Shown here: positions 38,620 through 46,943 of the stretch, piece after piece | Layout: each line of letters opens with the position of its first letter | Numbering within the stretch: the first letter of the stretch is position 1 | Assembly (NCBI RefSeq): GCF_019802255.1 | Contig: NZ_JAHYSS010000002.1 | Span: 248,001 to 312,000 of the forward strand | DNA: 64,000 nucleotides | Direction of reading: 5' to 3' | From: Pedobacter polysacchareus | GTDB taxonomy: Bacteria > Bacteroidota > Bacteroidia > Sphingobacteriales > Sphingobacteriaceae | The notes under the pieces: generated by a model | What the model saw: the letters and a program-made list of their open reading frames with translations, nothing else | Databases searched by the model: none | Told to the model about the DNA's origin: nothing | Made by a program: the position numbers and the translations under genes

Positions 38620-38660
38620 GATGGGAATATTAGTTAGGAGGAATCGGGATTTTGATGGTT

Positions 38661-38690
38661 TAGCCCCAGTTGAGTATTAGACTGGGGCTA
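38661..38690. repeat. Inverted repeat (10-bp arms)
   Basis: TAGCCCCAGT and ACTGGGGCTA are exact reverse complements with a 10-base loop, between the small membrane protein gene and the Gre-like gene. There is no T run, so it could be a weak terminator or an RNA structure in the leader of the next gene. Confidence 0.4.
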
Positions 38691-38736
38691 AGGTATCACA
38701 CATTATTTTATTATTTAATTCAACAAAAAAAATATC

Positions 38737-39138
38737 ATGACTACAAGTTCATTAAAAATAGACGAAACCCCTATCATTTTATCCACTGGAATCTTTGATT
38801 TATTGAAAGACCACCTGAGAAGAAGAAAGCTAAGTAAGTTTAATGAAGATAAATTGAAACTGGAGCTGCGTTTTGCCAAGCAGGTATTGAATAAAGAATT
38901 GCCAGAAGATGTCGTAACCGTAGATAGAGCTGTGCGGGTAAGAGAAATGGAATCTGGTAATGAATTTACTTACAAACTGGTTGCACCTGCAAAGGCAAGA
39001 GATAAACATAAAACACTTTCTATTTTATCACCAATTGGGGTAGCAATGGTAGGTTATGTAAAAGGCGCCCAATTACAGTGGGAAATGCCTGATGGCATAA
39101 AGGTTTATCGCATTGAAGAGGTGAGTAAAATTGCTTAA
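38737..39138 (+). CDS. GreA/GreB C-terminal domain protein (Rnk-like)
   Basis: The 133-residue protein ends in a GreA/B-type FKBP-like domain (ILSPIGVAMVGYVKGAQLQWEMPDG), preceded by a short charged helical region (about 20-55) rather than the long GreA coiled coil. Proteins of this shape bind RNA polymerase and modulate elongation or act as nucleoside diphosphate kinase regulators (Rnk). The DxxE-type tip that stimulates transcript cleavage cannot be assigned, so it may compete with Gre factors. A terminator follows. Confidence 0.75.
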   Translation: MTTSSLKIDETPIILSTGIFDLLKDHLRRRKLSKFNEDKLKLELRFAKQVLNKELPEDVVTVDRAVRVREMESGNEFTYKLVAPAKARDKHKTLSILSPIGVAMVGYVKGAQLQWEMPDGIKVYRIEEVSKIA

Positions 39139-39208
39139 GATTCAATGACTAAATGCGCAGCTTAGTTCCAAAGCTGAGCTGCTGATTTGTCATTCTTATT
39201 GTTTACAA

Positions 39209-39242
39209 AAAAGCTGTTCAAGGACTCCCTGAACAGCTTTAT
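39209..39242. terminator. Bidirectional terminator
   Basis: AAAGCTGTTCA and TGAACAGCTTT pair exactly around a 9-base loop, with A and T runs flanking, between the Gre-like gene (+) and the DMT transporter gene (-). Confidence 0.7.
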
Positions 39243-39301
39243 TAGTATGAAGCAAATTGTTATTTCTCAAATAAGGCTTAATTTTAAACCTGTTAGAACT
39301 T

Positions 39302-40276
39302 TTAGACTTTTTGAATCAGCAAGTTGTCTTTCTTAACCAGTTCTTTAGCACCGTTTCTATACTTGACAAGGTTAATCAGCAACACACTTCCTAAGATTAC
39401 AAATAGACCAATAATCTGTATAAAAGTAATTTTCTCATTCGTAAAGGTCAGGCTTAATAGAATAGCAACTACTGGATTGACATAAGCATAAGTACTTACC
39501 TGTGTAGCAGACCTGACTTTTAATAACCATACATAAGCACTAAAGGCAGCGATCGAGCCAAAAATAATCAGATAAATAATCGAAATCCAGGCATCCAAAG
39601 AAACTTGTGACCATTTAAAAGTCTGATATTCAGAACTGAAAATACTGCCAGGGATAAAGAGTAGTCCTGCAGCAATCATCTGCCAAGCCGTATTTACAGT
39701 TACTGAGCTGTTAGGATCGGTTTTATATTTCGCATAAAGTGATCCTCCTGCCCAGCCAATAGGGCCAAGAACTAACAATCCCATTCCAATGACCTCTTTT
39801 GTACTCTGCTGTGTATTAAAGGAGTGGATCATTTGTTCACCAAACAATAAGATTACGCCAATAAAACCAATGATCACACCGGCCAGCGTAGATTTACTAG
39901 TTAAATTCTCTTTCCATTTGGGTTTATCCAGAATCACAAACCAAATTGCTGCAGAAGCCACCATAATAGCAACTAGGCCGCTTGGAATAAATTGCTCTAC
40001 CCAAATGACAATTCCATTTCCCAAACCCAGCATCAATATGCCGCCAATGGCTGCAATCCTGATGTTTTTCTTATTAAAAATCTGTTCTCCCTTCATCAGA
40101 CACCAAGAAATTAGCAATCCTCCCGCAATCAGAAATCGGAAAGAGCCTAAAATGAATGGAGGAAAACCAGCAAGGGCTTTTTGAATGAAAAAGTAAGTGG
40201 AGCCCCAAACGATGTAAACAATAGCAAAAGCCAGATATACCATTATTGGGGAAGCAGATTTAGTTGGAGCTGTCAT
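39302..40276 (-). CDS. EamA/DMT superfamily transporter
   Basis: The 324-residue protein has about ten hydrophobic helices in two EamA repeats (about 10-140 and 160-305), with the family's YIVWGSTYFFIQKAL start and the YVNPVVAILLS motif late in repeat 2. These are inner-membrane exporters of amino acids or metabolites. It lies 23 bases downstream of an Lrp/AsnC regulator on the same strand, which suggests an amino-acid exporter induced by its substrate through that regulator. Confidence 0.85.
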   Translation of the reverse strand: MTAPTKSASPIMVYLAFAIVYIVWGSTYFFIQKALAGFPPFILGSFRFLIAGGLLISWCLMKGEQIFNKKNIRIAAIGGILMLGLGNGIVIWVEQFIPSGLVAIMVASAAIWFVILDKPKWKENLTSKSTLAGVIIGFIGVILLFGEQMIHSFNTQQSTKEVIGMGLLVLGPIGWAGGSLYAKYKTDPNSSVTVNTAWQMIAAGLLFIPGSIFSSEYQTFKWSQVSLDAWISIIYLIIFGSIAAFSAYVWLLKVRSATQVSTYAYVNPVVAILLSLTFTNEKITFIQIIGLFVILGSVLLINLVKYRNGAKELVKKDNLLIQKV

Positions 40277-40299
40277 AGTAGGTTCAGTAGGCGTTCAAT

Positions 40300-40779
40300 T
40301 TATTTTTCTGGGATGACCAATTGTATTTCTTCTTTTACAGTTTCGAGAACAATGGTGGTTCTTATAGATTGTATGGTCGTTATTTTGCTAAATGAGTCTC
40401 TCATTAATGCCATTAAGGAAGCCGAATCTGTGGTTCTCACCTTCACTAGATAACAGTCGTCGCCAGCAATAATATGTACTTCCTGTACTTCTTTAATCTT
40501 CGACAATTCCGTTGCGGTAGTGGTACAGCCGATACTATGAGAGGCTTTCATGGAAATGAAGGCCAGCAATTTTAAGTCTACAGCGGCAGGATTGATTCTC
40601 GCTGTGTATTGTGTAATCACATTCTTCTGTTCTAACTTTTTCACGCGTTCCAGCACCGCAGAGGGAGCCATCTCTAATTCTTTGGCCATGTGCACATTGG
40701 AAATCCTTGAATTTTCCTGCATCAACCTTAAAATAGCAAGATCGATCTTATCTAAATTGATGTTGTTTTCGATTATCAT
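40300..40779 (-). CDS. Lrp/AsnC family transcriptional regulator
   Basis: The 159-residue protein has the N-terminal winged HTH (DKIDLAILRLMQENSRISNVHMAKEL, then APSAVLERVKKLEQKNVI) and a C-terminal RAM ligand-binding domain with IAGDDCYLVKVRT. Lrp/AsnC proteins sense amino acids and bind DNA as dimers or octamers. It is the first gene of an operon with the EamA exporter and probably controls its own promoter upstream of 40779. Confidence 0.9.
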   Translation of the reverse strand: MIIENNINLDKIDLAILRLMQENSRISNVHMAKELEMAPSAVLERVKKLEQKNVITQYTARINPAAVDLKLLAFISMKASHSIGCTTTATELSKIKEVQEVHIIAGDDCYLVKVRTTDSASLMALMRDSFSKITTIQSIRTTIVLETVKEEIQLVIPEK

Positions 40780-40975
40780 TCTATAAATTTATATAAATTC
40801 AGAATAATATGCAAAAAATATTTATATATTATGATTATTGTTCTCTTTTGTTGTGTTTGTTGGATTCTGTACAGATAACTGTTTTTAACTCTTCAGCTCA
40901 GTTTAATTGCTGTGTTAACGGTGATTTAAAAATTGCACTGTATATTGCCTGTCAACTGGAAACTCAAAATAAGTG

Positions 40976-41315
40976 ATGAAAAATCTAAAGGCCGCACTAT
41001 TTGATCTTGATGGAACATTAATTGATTCCGAGTATTTTCACTACGAATGCTGGAATGAAATGCAAAAAATCTACTGAAAAAGTATCAGATCAATGCTGCT
41101 TTGGAGGATGTGGTGAACTGTGCAGCACTTGGACAAAAGAAAGAAGAATGTATCGTATTTGAAGATCCATTAAATGAATCAAAGCTGCGAAAGCAGCTGG
41201 ACTAAGGTGTATTGCGATCCAACGTAATTTGGAAGTTCATCCGTCATTAGCCATAGCGGATGAGTTATTCCAGGATCTAGAAGTGGCTAAAACAACATTA
41301 TTCGCAGCAAGTTGA
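40976..41315 (+). pseudogene. Decayed HAD-superfamily phosphatase (beta-phosphoglucomutase-like)
   Basis: An ATG frame encodes the HAD motif I, LFDLDGTLIDS (D10, D12), then hits TGA at 41075. A second frame from about 41074 reads a cap-like helix and CIVFEDP, the HAD motif IV region. A third frame from about 41181 to TGA at 41313-41315 reads KAAKAAGLRCIAIQRN and a plausible C-terminus. Two frameshifts and a missing middle (the family has about 215 residues, here about 113 codons in all) show a gene in decay. It would have been a small-molecule phosphatase or phosphomutase. Confidence 0.75.
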
Positions 41316-41352
41316 TCAATTCAGCTTATCAGACGAATAACGATACCGACAG

Positions 41353-42024
41353 CTAAAGATCAGTATCAATAATCTTGTGTTTAAAAGCAAATACGACTAA
41401 TCCTGCTACATTTTTTGCGCCTGTTTTAACCAATAAATTATTTCGGTGTCCATCCACCGTACGTAAGCTGATCGACAATCTATCGGCAATTTCCGGAGTA
41501 GTCAATTCTTCACAAATCAAACCTAATATTTCTTTTTCGCGTTGCGTAAGAGAGGAGCTGGCATCAAAGCCCCTTAGGCTAGTCTTGTTCAGTAGTTTTC
41601 CTGATTGTAAGGTCTTTAACACCATTTCATTGAAGTAGAAGCCATTGTGATAAGTAGTTTCAATGGCATTTTTAAGCTCACTCAACTCTGAGTTTTTAGC
41701 GATATACCCGTTTACGCCCTGTTGAATCATCCTGGATACATGTTTCTCTTCACCATGGACGGACAGGACAATCACGCGTACATCCGGGAAGGCTATTTTT
41801 AACTGTTTAGTAGCTTCCATTCCGTTCATTTCAGGCATGTTCAGGTCCATCAGTACGATGTCTGGTTTAACCTCACCACATTCATCCATGGCTTTTAATA
41901 GTTCCAGTCCATTCCCTGCTTCAAACATAACTTCCATGTTTCCAAAGCTTTTGATATTATTCACCAGGCATTCTCTAAACATCACCTGGTCATCTGTAAC
42001 TGCAATCTTTATCAATTTGTTCAT
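41353..42024 (-). CDS. LuxR/NarL-family response regulator
   Basis: The 223-residue protein has a receiver domain (about 5-125) with acidic pair D11-D12 and the phosphoacceptor D60 in VLMDLNMPEMNG, then a LuxR-type HTH (about 155-215) with LTQREKEILGLI and IADRLSISLRTVDGHRNNLLVKTG. It starts 4 bases after the histidine kinase gene ends and is surely its partner. It is the last gene of a four-gene minus-strand operon that starts at 43807. Confidence 0.93.
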   Translation of the reverse strand: MNKLIKIAVTDDQVMFRECLVNNIKSFGNMEVMFEAGNGLELLKAMDECGEVKPDIVLMDLNMPEMNGMEATKQLKIAFPDVRVIVLSVHGEEKHVSRMIQQGVNGYIAKNSELSELKNAIETTYHNGFYFNEMVLKTLQSGKLLNKTSLRGFDASSSLTQREKEILGLICEELTTPEIADRLSISLRTVDGHRNNLLVKTGAKNVAGLVVFAFKHKIIDTDL

Positions 42025-42028
42025 TTTA

Positions 42029-42826
42029 TTAAATTAGTATAGGGAAATAGATGGAGACGCCAAATCCTGGACTATCGGTATGATAGGTCAGCTGGCCACC
42101 GTTCATTTCTACTCTGCTGGTGATGTTCTGTATGCCCAATCCTCTGCGAACCAGGTCTTTGTCAAAGCCTATGCCGTCATCTTTGTATTGATACATCACT
42201 TCCATTTCAGTGCAGTTAAGCTGTATTTCTACATGTTTTGCAGCAGCATGTTTCACTGTATTACTGATGAGTTCCTGAGTGATGCGGAAAAGTGCAAGTT
42301 CTATTTCTGTGCGGCCGCATTTATCGAGTCCTTCGCTTTCAAAGCTTACATCCAGTCCGTCGGAGCCTTCTATCTGAAAACATAATTCTTCGATTGCAGC
42401 TGCAATCCCAAACATTTCCAGTTCATTGGGAATCATGTTGTGAGAAATTCGCCTTACACTCATGACGCCCTTATCTACAAGGAGCTTGGTTTCTTTGATC
42501 AGGTCGATACCTCCTACCGCATTGGATGCCGGACTATTTTTCTTCTCAAACTGTATAATTTTCATACCGATAGTAGAAAAGATACTGCCTACCTCATCAT
42601 GTAAATCTTTGGCGACTCTTCGGCGCTCTTCTTCAATTTTTTCAATGTTATTGTGCAATAATTTTTGCTGGTATTCTGCTTCTTTTTCTCTGAGTTTTAC
42701 CTGCTGGTTATAGAATTTCTTCTGGTATACGAAAAAAAGCACTACTACAGCAGCGCTCAGAATAAACATGACAATCATTCCCGTAAAGAGAAAAAAGTAA
42801 ACATCTATGTTTTCTTGTGCTGCCAT
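42029..42826 (-). CDS. NarX-type sensor histidine kinase with one membrane helix
   Basis: The 265-residue kinase has one N-terminal membrane helix (about 9-34), a short coiled coil (about 36-70), a HisKA_3 dimerisation domain with the phosphoacceptor H76 in VAKDLHDEVGSIFSTIG, and a GHKL ATPase domain with KDDGIGFD and GLGIQNITSRVEMNGG. It has no periplasmic sensor domain, so the signal must come through a partner. The gene for an integral membrane protein overlaps its start by 22 bases, making that protein the likely sensor. The response regulator follows after 4 bases. Confidence 0.92.
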   Translation of the reverse strand: MAAQENIDVYFFLFTGMIVMFILSAAVVVLFFVYQKKFYNQQVKLREKEAEYQQKLLHNNIEKIEEERRRVAKDLHDEVGSIFSTIGMKIIQFEKKNSPASNAVGGIDLIKETKLLVDKGVMSVRRISHNMIPNELEMFGIAAAIEELCFQIEGSDGLDVSFESEGLDKCGRTEIELALFRITQELISNTVKHAAAKHVEIQLNCTEMEVMYQYKDDGIGFDKDLVRRGLGIQNITSRVEMNGGQLTYHTDSPGFGVSIYFPILI

Positions 42827-43452
42827 AAGCCAATAAAGATTAAAATATTATTAACAATAGATAGAAAGGCATGGAATTGCCAAACCATCATGTTGAATTT
42901 AAAGCTATATGGCAGAATATAATTGCTAATTGTAAACAATAAGAAACTTCCCGAAAAGTAAATAAAGAAGCCGGTATTGATCCAGAATACAGGGCTTTTT
43001 TCAATTTGTGTGTAGAGCGTTTGACGGGTAATTTTATAATAATAATATAAGGAAGCACCAATCACCAAAATGCTTTCCAGTGTTCGCGGATAGGTATTAA
43101 ATATTTTCCAGTCTTGAATACAGGTGGCATTGATTAGGCAAAATGCAAGAAAGCAGGTGATGAGCACCCAAAACCAGATCTTGTCGATATATGTTTTGAA
43201 GATTACCTGGTAGAAAAGCATAATCCCGGTAAATTCAACCATCGTGTAAACGTGCAATACCGGAAGGTTATTTTTAAGCTGCGACCATAAATAGGCACTA
43301 TATGCTCCAAGAGTTGCAATAGAAACCAGGTATAGTGTGATTACTTTTAATTCCTTAGGATAGGACTTGACATTAATCAAAGCCAAAATCAATGGGCAAA
43401 GAATGATGCCCATTGAAAAGTACAAATAAATTTTTTCTAGTGTTGAAGCCAT
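42805..43452 (-). CDS. Seven-helix-like membrane protein, candidate sensor of the kinase
   Basis: The 215-residue protein shows about six or seven hydrophobic segments (roughly 8-27, 35-56, 65-86, 92-112, 123-142, 156-175, 186-209) and little else. I do not recognise a named family. It follows the CPPTC-tailed small protein by 7 bases and overlaps the kinase gene by 22 bases, which implies translational coupling. Because the kinase lacks a sensor domain, I infer that this protein detects the signal or holds the kinase in the membrane. Confidence 0.75.
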   Translation of the reverse strand: MASTLEKIYLYFSMGIILCPLILALINVKSYPKELKVITLYLVSIATLGAYSAYLWSQLKNNLPVLHVYTMVEFTGIMLFYQVIFKTYIDKIWFWVLITCFLAFCLINATCIQDWKIFNTYPRTLESILVIGASLYYYYKITRQTLYTQIEKSPVFWINTGFFIYFSGSFLLFTISNYILPYSFKFNMMVWQFHAFLSIVNNILIFIGLWQHKKT

Positions 43453-43459
43453 TCTTTAA

Positions 43460-43807
43460 TTATAATGGATCAGGTGAGCAGGTAGGTGGACAAGGCATTG
43501 TAAAATCGAACACATTGCTATCTACAGGACCCTCAAGGTTTTCTCCAACACCCTTGTTCACCATATCTTGTCCGTAAATATCAACAGGAACCATGATCAT
43601 TCTCTGCTGTCTTCCTTCTTCCATTGAGTTATCCCAGCCAAAATACATTCTGATGTATTTAACGCCATCTTCCTCAAGCATGTCTTTCAATTCCTGTGCA
43701 TCAACCAGAAAAGCTTTGATTAGATTTCCTTGTGCCGTCCAGGCAGCAGTCAGTTCTTTAGCTTCAGCTAAAGGAATTTCATACATACTTTTGTTGTGTT
43801 TTTCCAT
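43460..43807 (-). CDS. Small soluble protein with C-terminal PCPPTC motif, unknown function
   Basis: The 115-residue protein has no signal peptide or membrane segment. The body is mixed alpha/beta (IPLAEAKELTAAW helix; IKAFLVDAQELKDML; YIRMYFGWD; RMIMVPVDIYGQDMV). After a Gly/Pro-rich stretch it ends with VFDFTMPCPPTCSPDPL, holding C106 and C110 in a CPPTC arrangement six residues from the end. I recall similar CPPxC-ended small proteins in Bacteroidota, but no function. The two cysteines could form a disulfide, bind metal or be modified. It is the first gene of the operon with the membrane protein, kinase and response regulator. Confidence 0.75.
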   Translation of the reverse strand: MEKHNKSMYEIPLAEAKELTAAWTAQGNLIKAFLVDAQELKDMLEEDGVKYIRMYFGWDNSMEEGRQQRMIMVPVDIYGQDMVNKGVGENLEGPVDSNVFDFTMPCPPTCSPDPL

Positions 43808-44056
43808 GAGTTGTTTTAATTTTTTGGTTTACCGGTCTTTTTTAGAACTTTTGGTTTTAAATCCTTAATCTAAAATAAAACATTCCTTGTTAAGCTCATC
43901 AATTATTTACAGCTAATTTATATTTGTTACGGTTTCGTTATTAAAACAGGTATAAATACCTGTTTTTCCATTCGGGTAATCTAGCGCATTTGTACGCTAA
44001 ACCATTTCCGGATCTTTATCTGTATTGAACCAGTACATTAAACGACCGATTTATTT

Positions 44057-44848
44057 ATGAAAGTTCCAGACCCTTTGTTTATTGCCTACTGGTTGGGTTA
44101 TGCGAATCAAAAGATGATTATTGAAACGCTCCCGGAAGGGATTGATGTGATCAATTTGTTTAGCCTTAGTCTGGATGTTGAAAAAACATTGCAGAATTTA
44201 TACCTGACAAGTAATGGAATGAGCTGGGAAAATATCCTTTCAGGTGTCCGGGTGCAGCAGCAAAGAGGAGTTAGGGTCCTGACTTCCATTGCGAGTGCTG
44301 TTCATCCAAAAATTTCATGGAATACCATCGCTGATCCCAAAAAAATTGCCGCCAGTATTTATGAATTGGTAGTCAATACCTGGGGGCTGGATGGAATTGA
44401 TATAGATCCGGAAATGGGTGGTGATGTTCCTAATGATACTTTTATAAAAGTGATTATGGAACTGGCCAAATACTTTGGGCCACGTTCTGGAACAGGTAAA
44501 ACCATGAGTTATGTTACCTACCAATATTATGCTGATGAGCAATTGTTAAAGCGCTGCAATGCCTGTTTTGATTACGTATCTCTGGCTGGCTATCTCTGGG
44601 ACGTAGAAACAATGATTCATCAGTTTGAATTATATGCCGGATTGGTAGGTGTTAAAAAGTTATTGATTGGTGTGCAGCCAGGGCATCACCAGCCCAATTC
44701 TTTAACAGATGCGATTCAGCTTTCTCAATGGCAACCTGATAATGGCTTAAAAGGGGGGATGATGCTTTTTAACATCAATATTGATCAGGACTTTAATTAT
44801 ACCAGACAGCTGATAGAAGCACTTAAATCAACTGTACAAAGAAATTAA
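44057..44848 (+). CDS. GH18-like (chitinase/endoglycosidase fold) protein without signal peptide
   Basis: The 263-residue protein has the GH18 catalytic signature DxxDxDxE as D112-G-I-D115-I-D117-P-E119, preceded by the LTSIASAV strand and followed by VTYQYYAD and FDYVSLAGYLWD barrel segments. Family members cut beta-1,4 bonds next to N-acetylglucosamine (chitinases, ENGase, EndoS-like). It lacks a signal peptide and starts MKVPDPLFIAYWLGYANQ, so a cytoplasmic location is predicted, which is unusual. It is only a catalytic barrel, short of the family's usual length. It diverges from the kinase operon across 249 bases. Confidence 0.75.
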   Translation: MKVPDPLFIAYWLGYANQKMIIETLPEGIDVINLFSLSLDVEKTLQNLYLTSNGMSWENILSGVRVQQQRGVRVLTSIASAVHPKISWNTIADPKKIAASIYELVVNTWGLDGIDIDPEMGGDVPNDTFIKVIMELAKYFGPRSGTGKTMSYVTYQYYADEQLLKRCNACFDYVSLAGYLWDVETMIHQFELYAGLVGVKKLLIGVQPGHHQPNSLTDAIQLSQWQPDNGLKGGMMLFNINIDQDFNYTRQLIEALKSTVQRN

Positions 44849-44921
44849 AATATAGGAGCTCTCAAAACTTCTGGCGGAGGCAATTATTTATATTGTTTCC
44901 GCTTTTTTGTTTAAAATAGCG

Positions 44922-45545
44922 TTATAACTTTTCTATGGATTTTCCAAAATACCAGCAAATCCAGCTAAAGAAAGGCGCAGCAATTACATCGGCTGTATAA
45001 TGTACATGCTGAACCAATAGCAATACGCCAATAATTCCGGCAGCAATGAAAGCAATGGTTTTTTCTCGCTTATTTTCAAGGCATAAAGCACCTAAAAAAA
45101 CAGTAGCAGTATGACCGGAGAAGAAAAGATCCTTGGTAATGATATTACCACGATAAAATAGAACAGAACATGGATCTATTAAATCGATAATATCTTTTGG
45201 CGGATGCAATGGGACAATGGAAATGGTAATGATCCTGGCAGTACACAGAAATATATACGACCATAGTGCAGTCAGGCAAATGGAGGTATTTCTTGACATA
45301 CGGACAATGAAAAACACTGACATGCCGTAAAGGATAATAAAAATCCACCAAGAGACATCAATTGCAGGGATTTGTGCCAATACCCAGTCGTTTAATACAA
45401 ATCCTTTCTCTCTATTCTCCACAAAAGCGAAAAAATGAGGGATGAAAAGAAGGATCAGGGCAAGAATAGAGATCCCCAGGATAAACTTAAGTCTGAATGG
45501 CGGGTAATCCCAGGCAATTTGCCAGGAGAATTGTTTAAACTGCAT
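44922..45545 (-). CDS. Sphingomyelin-synthase-like / PAP2-family membrane phosphotransferase
   Basis: The 207-residue protein has about six hydrophobic segments. The motif KDLFFSGHTATVF (H145) and the motif HVHYTADV (H182, D186) reproduce the His...His-x3-Asp triad of the sphingomyelin synthase D3 and D4 motifs (PAP2_C). Known members move a phospho-head group between phospholipid and ceramide; generic PAP2 enzymes remove phosphate from lipids. Which applies here cannot be read from sequence. Bacteroidota make sphingolipids, and the alpha-oxoamine synthase at 12.4 kb makes a lipid-base role plausible. It stands alone, converging on the GH18-like gene. Confidence 0.8.
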   Translation of the reverse strand: MQFKQFSWQIAWDYPPFRLKFILGISILALILLFIPHFFAFVENREKGFVLNDWVLAQIPAIDVSWWIFIILYGMSVFFIVRMSRNTSICLTALWSYIFLCTARIITISIVPLHPPKDIIDLIDPCSVLFYRGNIITKDLFFSGHTATVFLGALCLENKREKTIAFIAAGIIGVLLLVQHVHYTADVIAAPFFSWICWYFGKSIEKL

Positions 45546-45688
45546 TAATGTGTGCTGTTGGTATATTTTAAAATAAACAAAACAAATAACGGAATTAATC
45601 TATTATAAATGAATAGCCAAGTTAAGAAATCATGGTTATTTCTATAAATAAATAAGATGTTTAAACAGGTAATTTGTAGGTTTTTAGC

Positions 45689-46891
45689 TTAAAATAAGCT
45701 GAGTTGCTGCGATTTGATTGGTTTAGCATCTCCAAAAATTGTTTTCCCTCCATATTTCCAGGAATCTCTTCTCTCTTTTTCAATTAATGCTTCAAAATTG
45801 TCATTGGGAACAAAGTCTTTTTCTACGTTTCGAGAAATAATGCTCAATTGATGAATGGCCTGTTGTTTGTCTGAATGTCCTATTTTTGCCTGCTGAACGG
45901 CTTTGCTCAATACTTCTATAGTTTCATCGTAAATGTTTATGGGCACAGGGAAGGGATGCCCATCTTTTCCGCCATGCGCAAATGAAAAACGAGCAGGATC
46001 TGTAAAACGAGAAGGTGTACCATAGATAACCTCACTCACCAGTGCTAGCGATTGCAAGGTTCTTGGGCCCATACCTTTCAATAGTAGGAGTGCCTCAAAA
46101 TCAGTAGGTTGATTTTCTTGCGTGAGCCACAACATGGCACCCAGGCGTTTAAGGTCAACATCCTTCGCTTTCATTTCATGATGGTTAGGCATGATGAGTT
46201 TTTTGATTTCCGTGATCATACGATCCGGATGTTCCCTGGTCATGGCCAGCATCGCTTGCTGTGCAGGGGAAGCGGCTTTGTCAACAAGGTTCATAATTTC
46301 ACCTTGGTGGATACCGCAGACGCCAGTATGCGGCTCTTCTACGAAAGAACGGAGGCTGGAGGAATGCCAGTGATACCTTCTTGCAGTGCCGCTGTCATTT
46401 CGCATTCCTTGCTGAATAACAGTCCACAAGCCCTCTTTATTCAGGATGAAATTATGGGTATACAGCTGAAAGCCATCTTGAATGGCCGTATTGTCTACTT
46501 TTGCACTAAGCTTGCTGCACCTTACCAGATGATTTCCATCTAAGCCAGTCTGCTGGGCAATATTCAATAATTCTGCAGGAGTGTGTTTTGATCTTTTTCC
46601 CTTCCCACCGCAAATATAAAGGCCTAATTCTTTACCATGAGGATTGATCGCGGCTTTTAAAGCGCCCATCACGGAAGTCGTGATCCCCGAAGAGTGCCAG
46701 TCCATTCCCATCACCGCACCGAGACTTTGAAACCAAAAGGGATCGCTTAATCGGCGCAATACTTCGGCAGTACCATATTCGGCAATGATGGCTTCTGTAA
46801 TGGCTAAACCAAGACGGGTCATCCGTTCGGATAGCCAGCTGGGGACGTAGCCATAATGTAAAGGTAAATCTGCCGTTCCTGATGCTTTCAT
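45689..46891 (-). CDS. DUF763 family protein
   Basis: The 400-residue protein starts MKASGTADLPLHYG and has GLYICGGKGKRSKHTP, LYTHNFIL, MPNHHEM and FSFAHGGKDGHPFPV segments that I associate with DUF763, a family known from archaea, thermophiles and some Bacteroidota. A helix-hairpin-helix-like stretch (LLLLKGMGPRTLQSLALVSEVIYG) resembles those of DNA repair proteins, so DNA binding is an inference. The ATG at 46891 is chosen over a TTG at 46900. Function is unknown. Confidence 0.8.
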   Translation of the reverse strand: MKASGTADLPLHYGYVPSWLSERMTRLGLAITEAIIAEYGTAEVLRRLSDPFWFQSLGAVMGMDWHSSGITTSVMGALKAAINPHGKELGLYICGGKGKRSKHTPAELLNIAQQTGLDGNHLVRCSKLSAKVDNTAIQDGFQLYTHNFILNKEGLWTVIQQGMRNDSGTARRYHWHSSSLRSFVEEPHTGVCGIHQGEIMNLVDKAASPAQQAMLAMTREHPDRMITEIKKLIMPNHHEMKAKDVDLKRLGAMLWLTQENQPTDFEALLLLKGMGPRTLQSLALVSEVIYGTPSRFTDPARFSFAHGGKDGHPFPVPINIYDETIEVLSKAVQQAKIGHSDKQQAIHQLSIISRNVEKDFVPNDNFEALIEKERRDSWKYGGKTIFGDAKPIKSQQLSLF

Positions 46892-46943
46892 TACTAACAA
46901 AATTAGTAAAAATAAACCGTAGTTAAATCAGAAATTAATGGGT

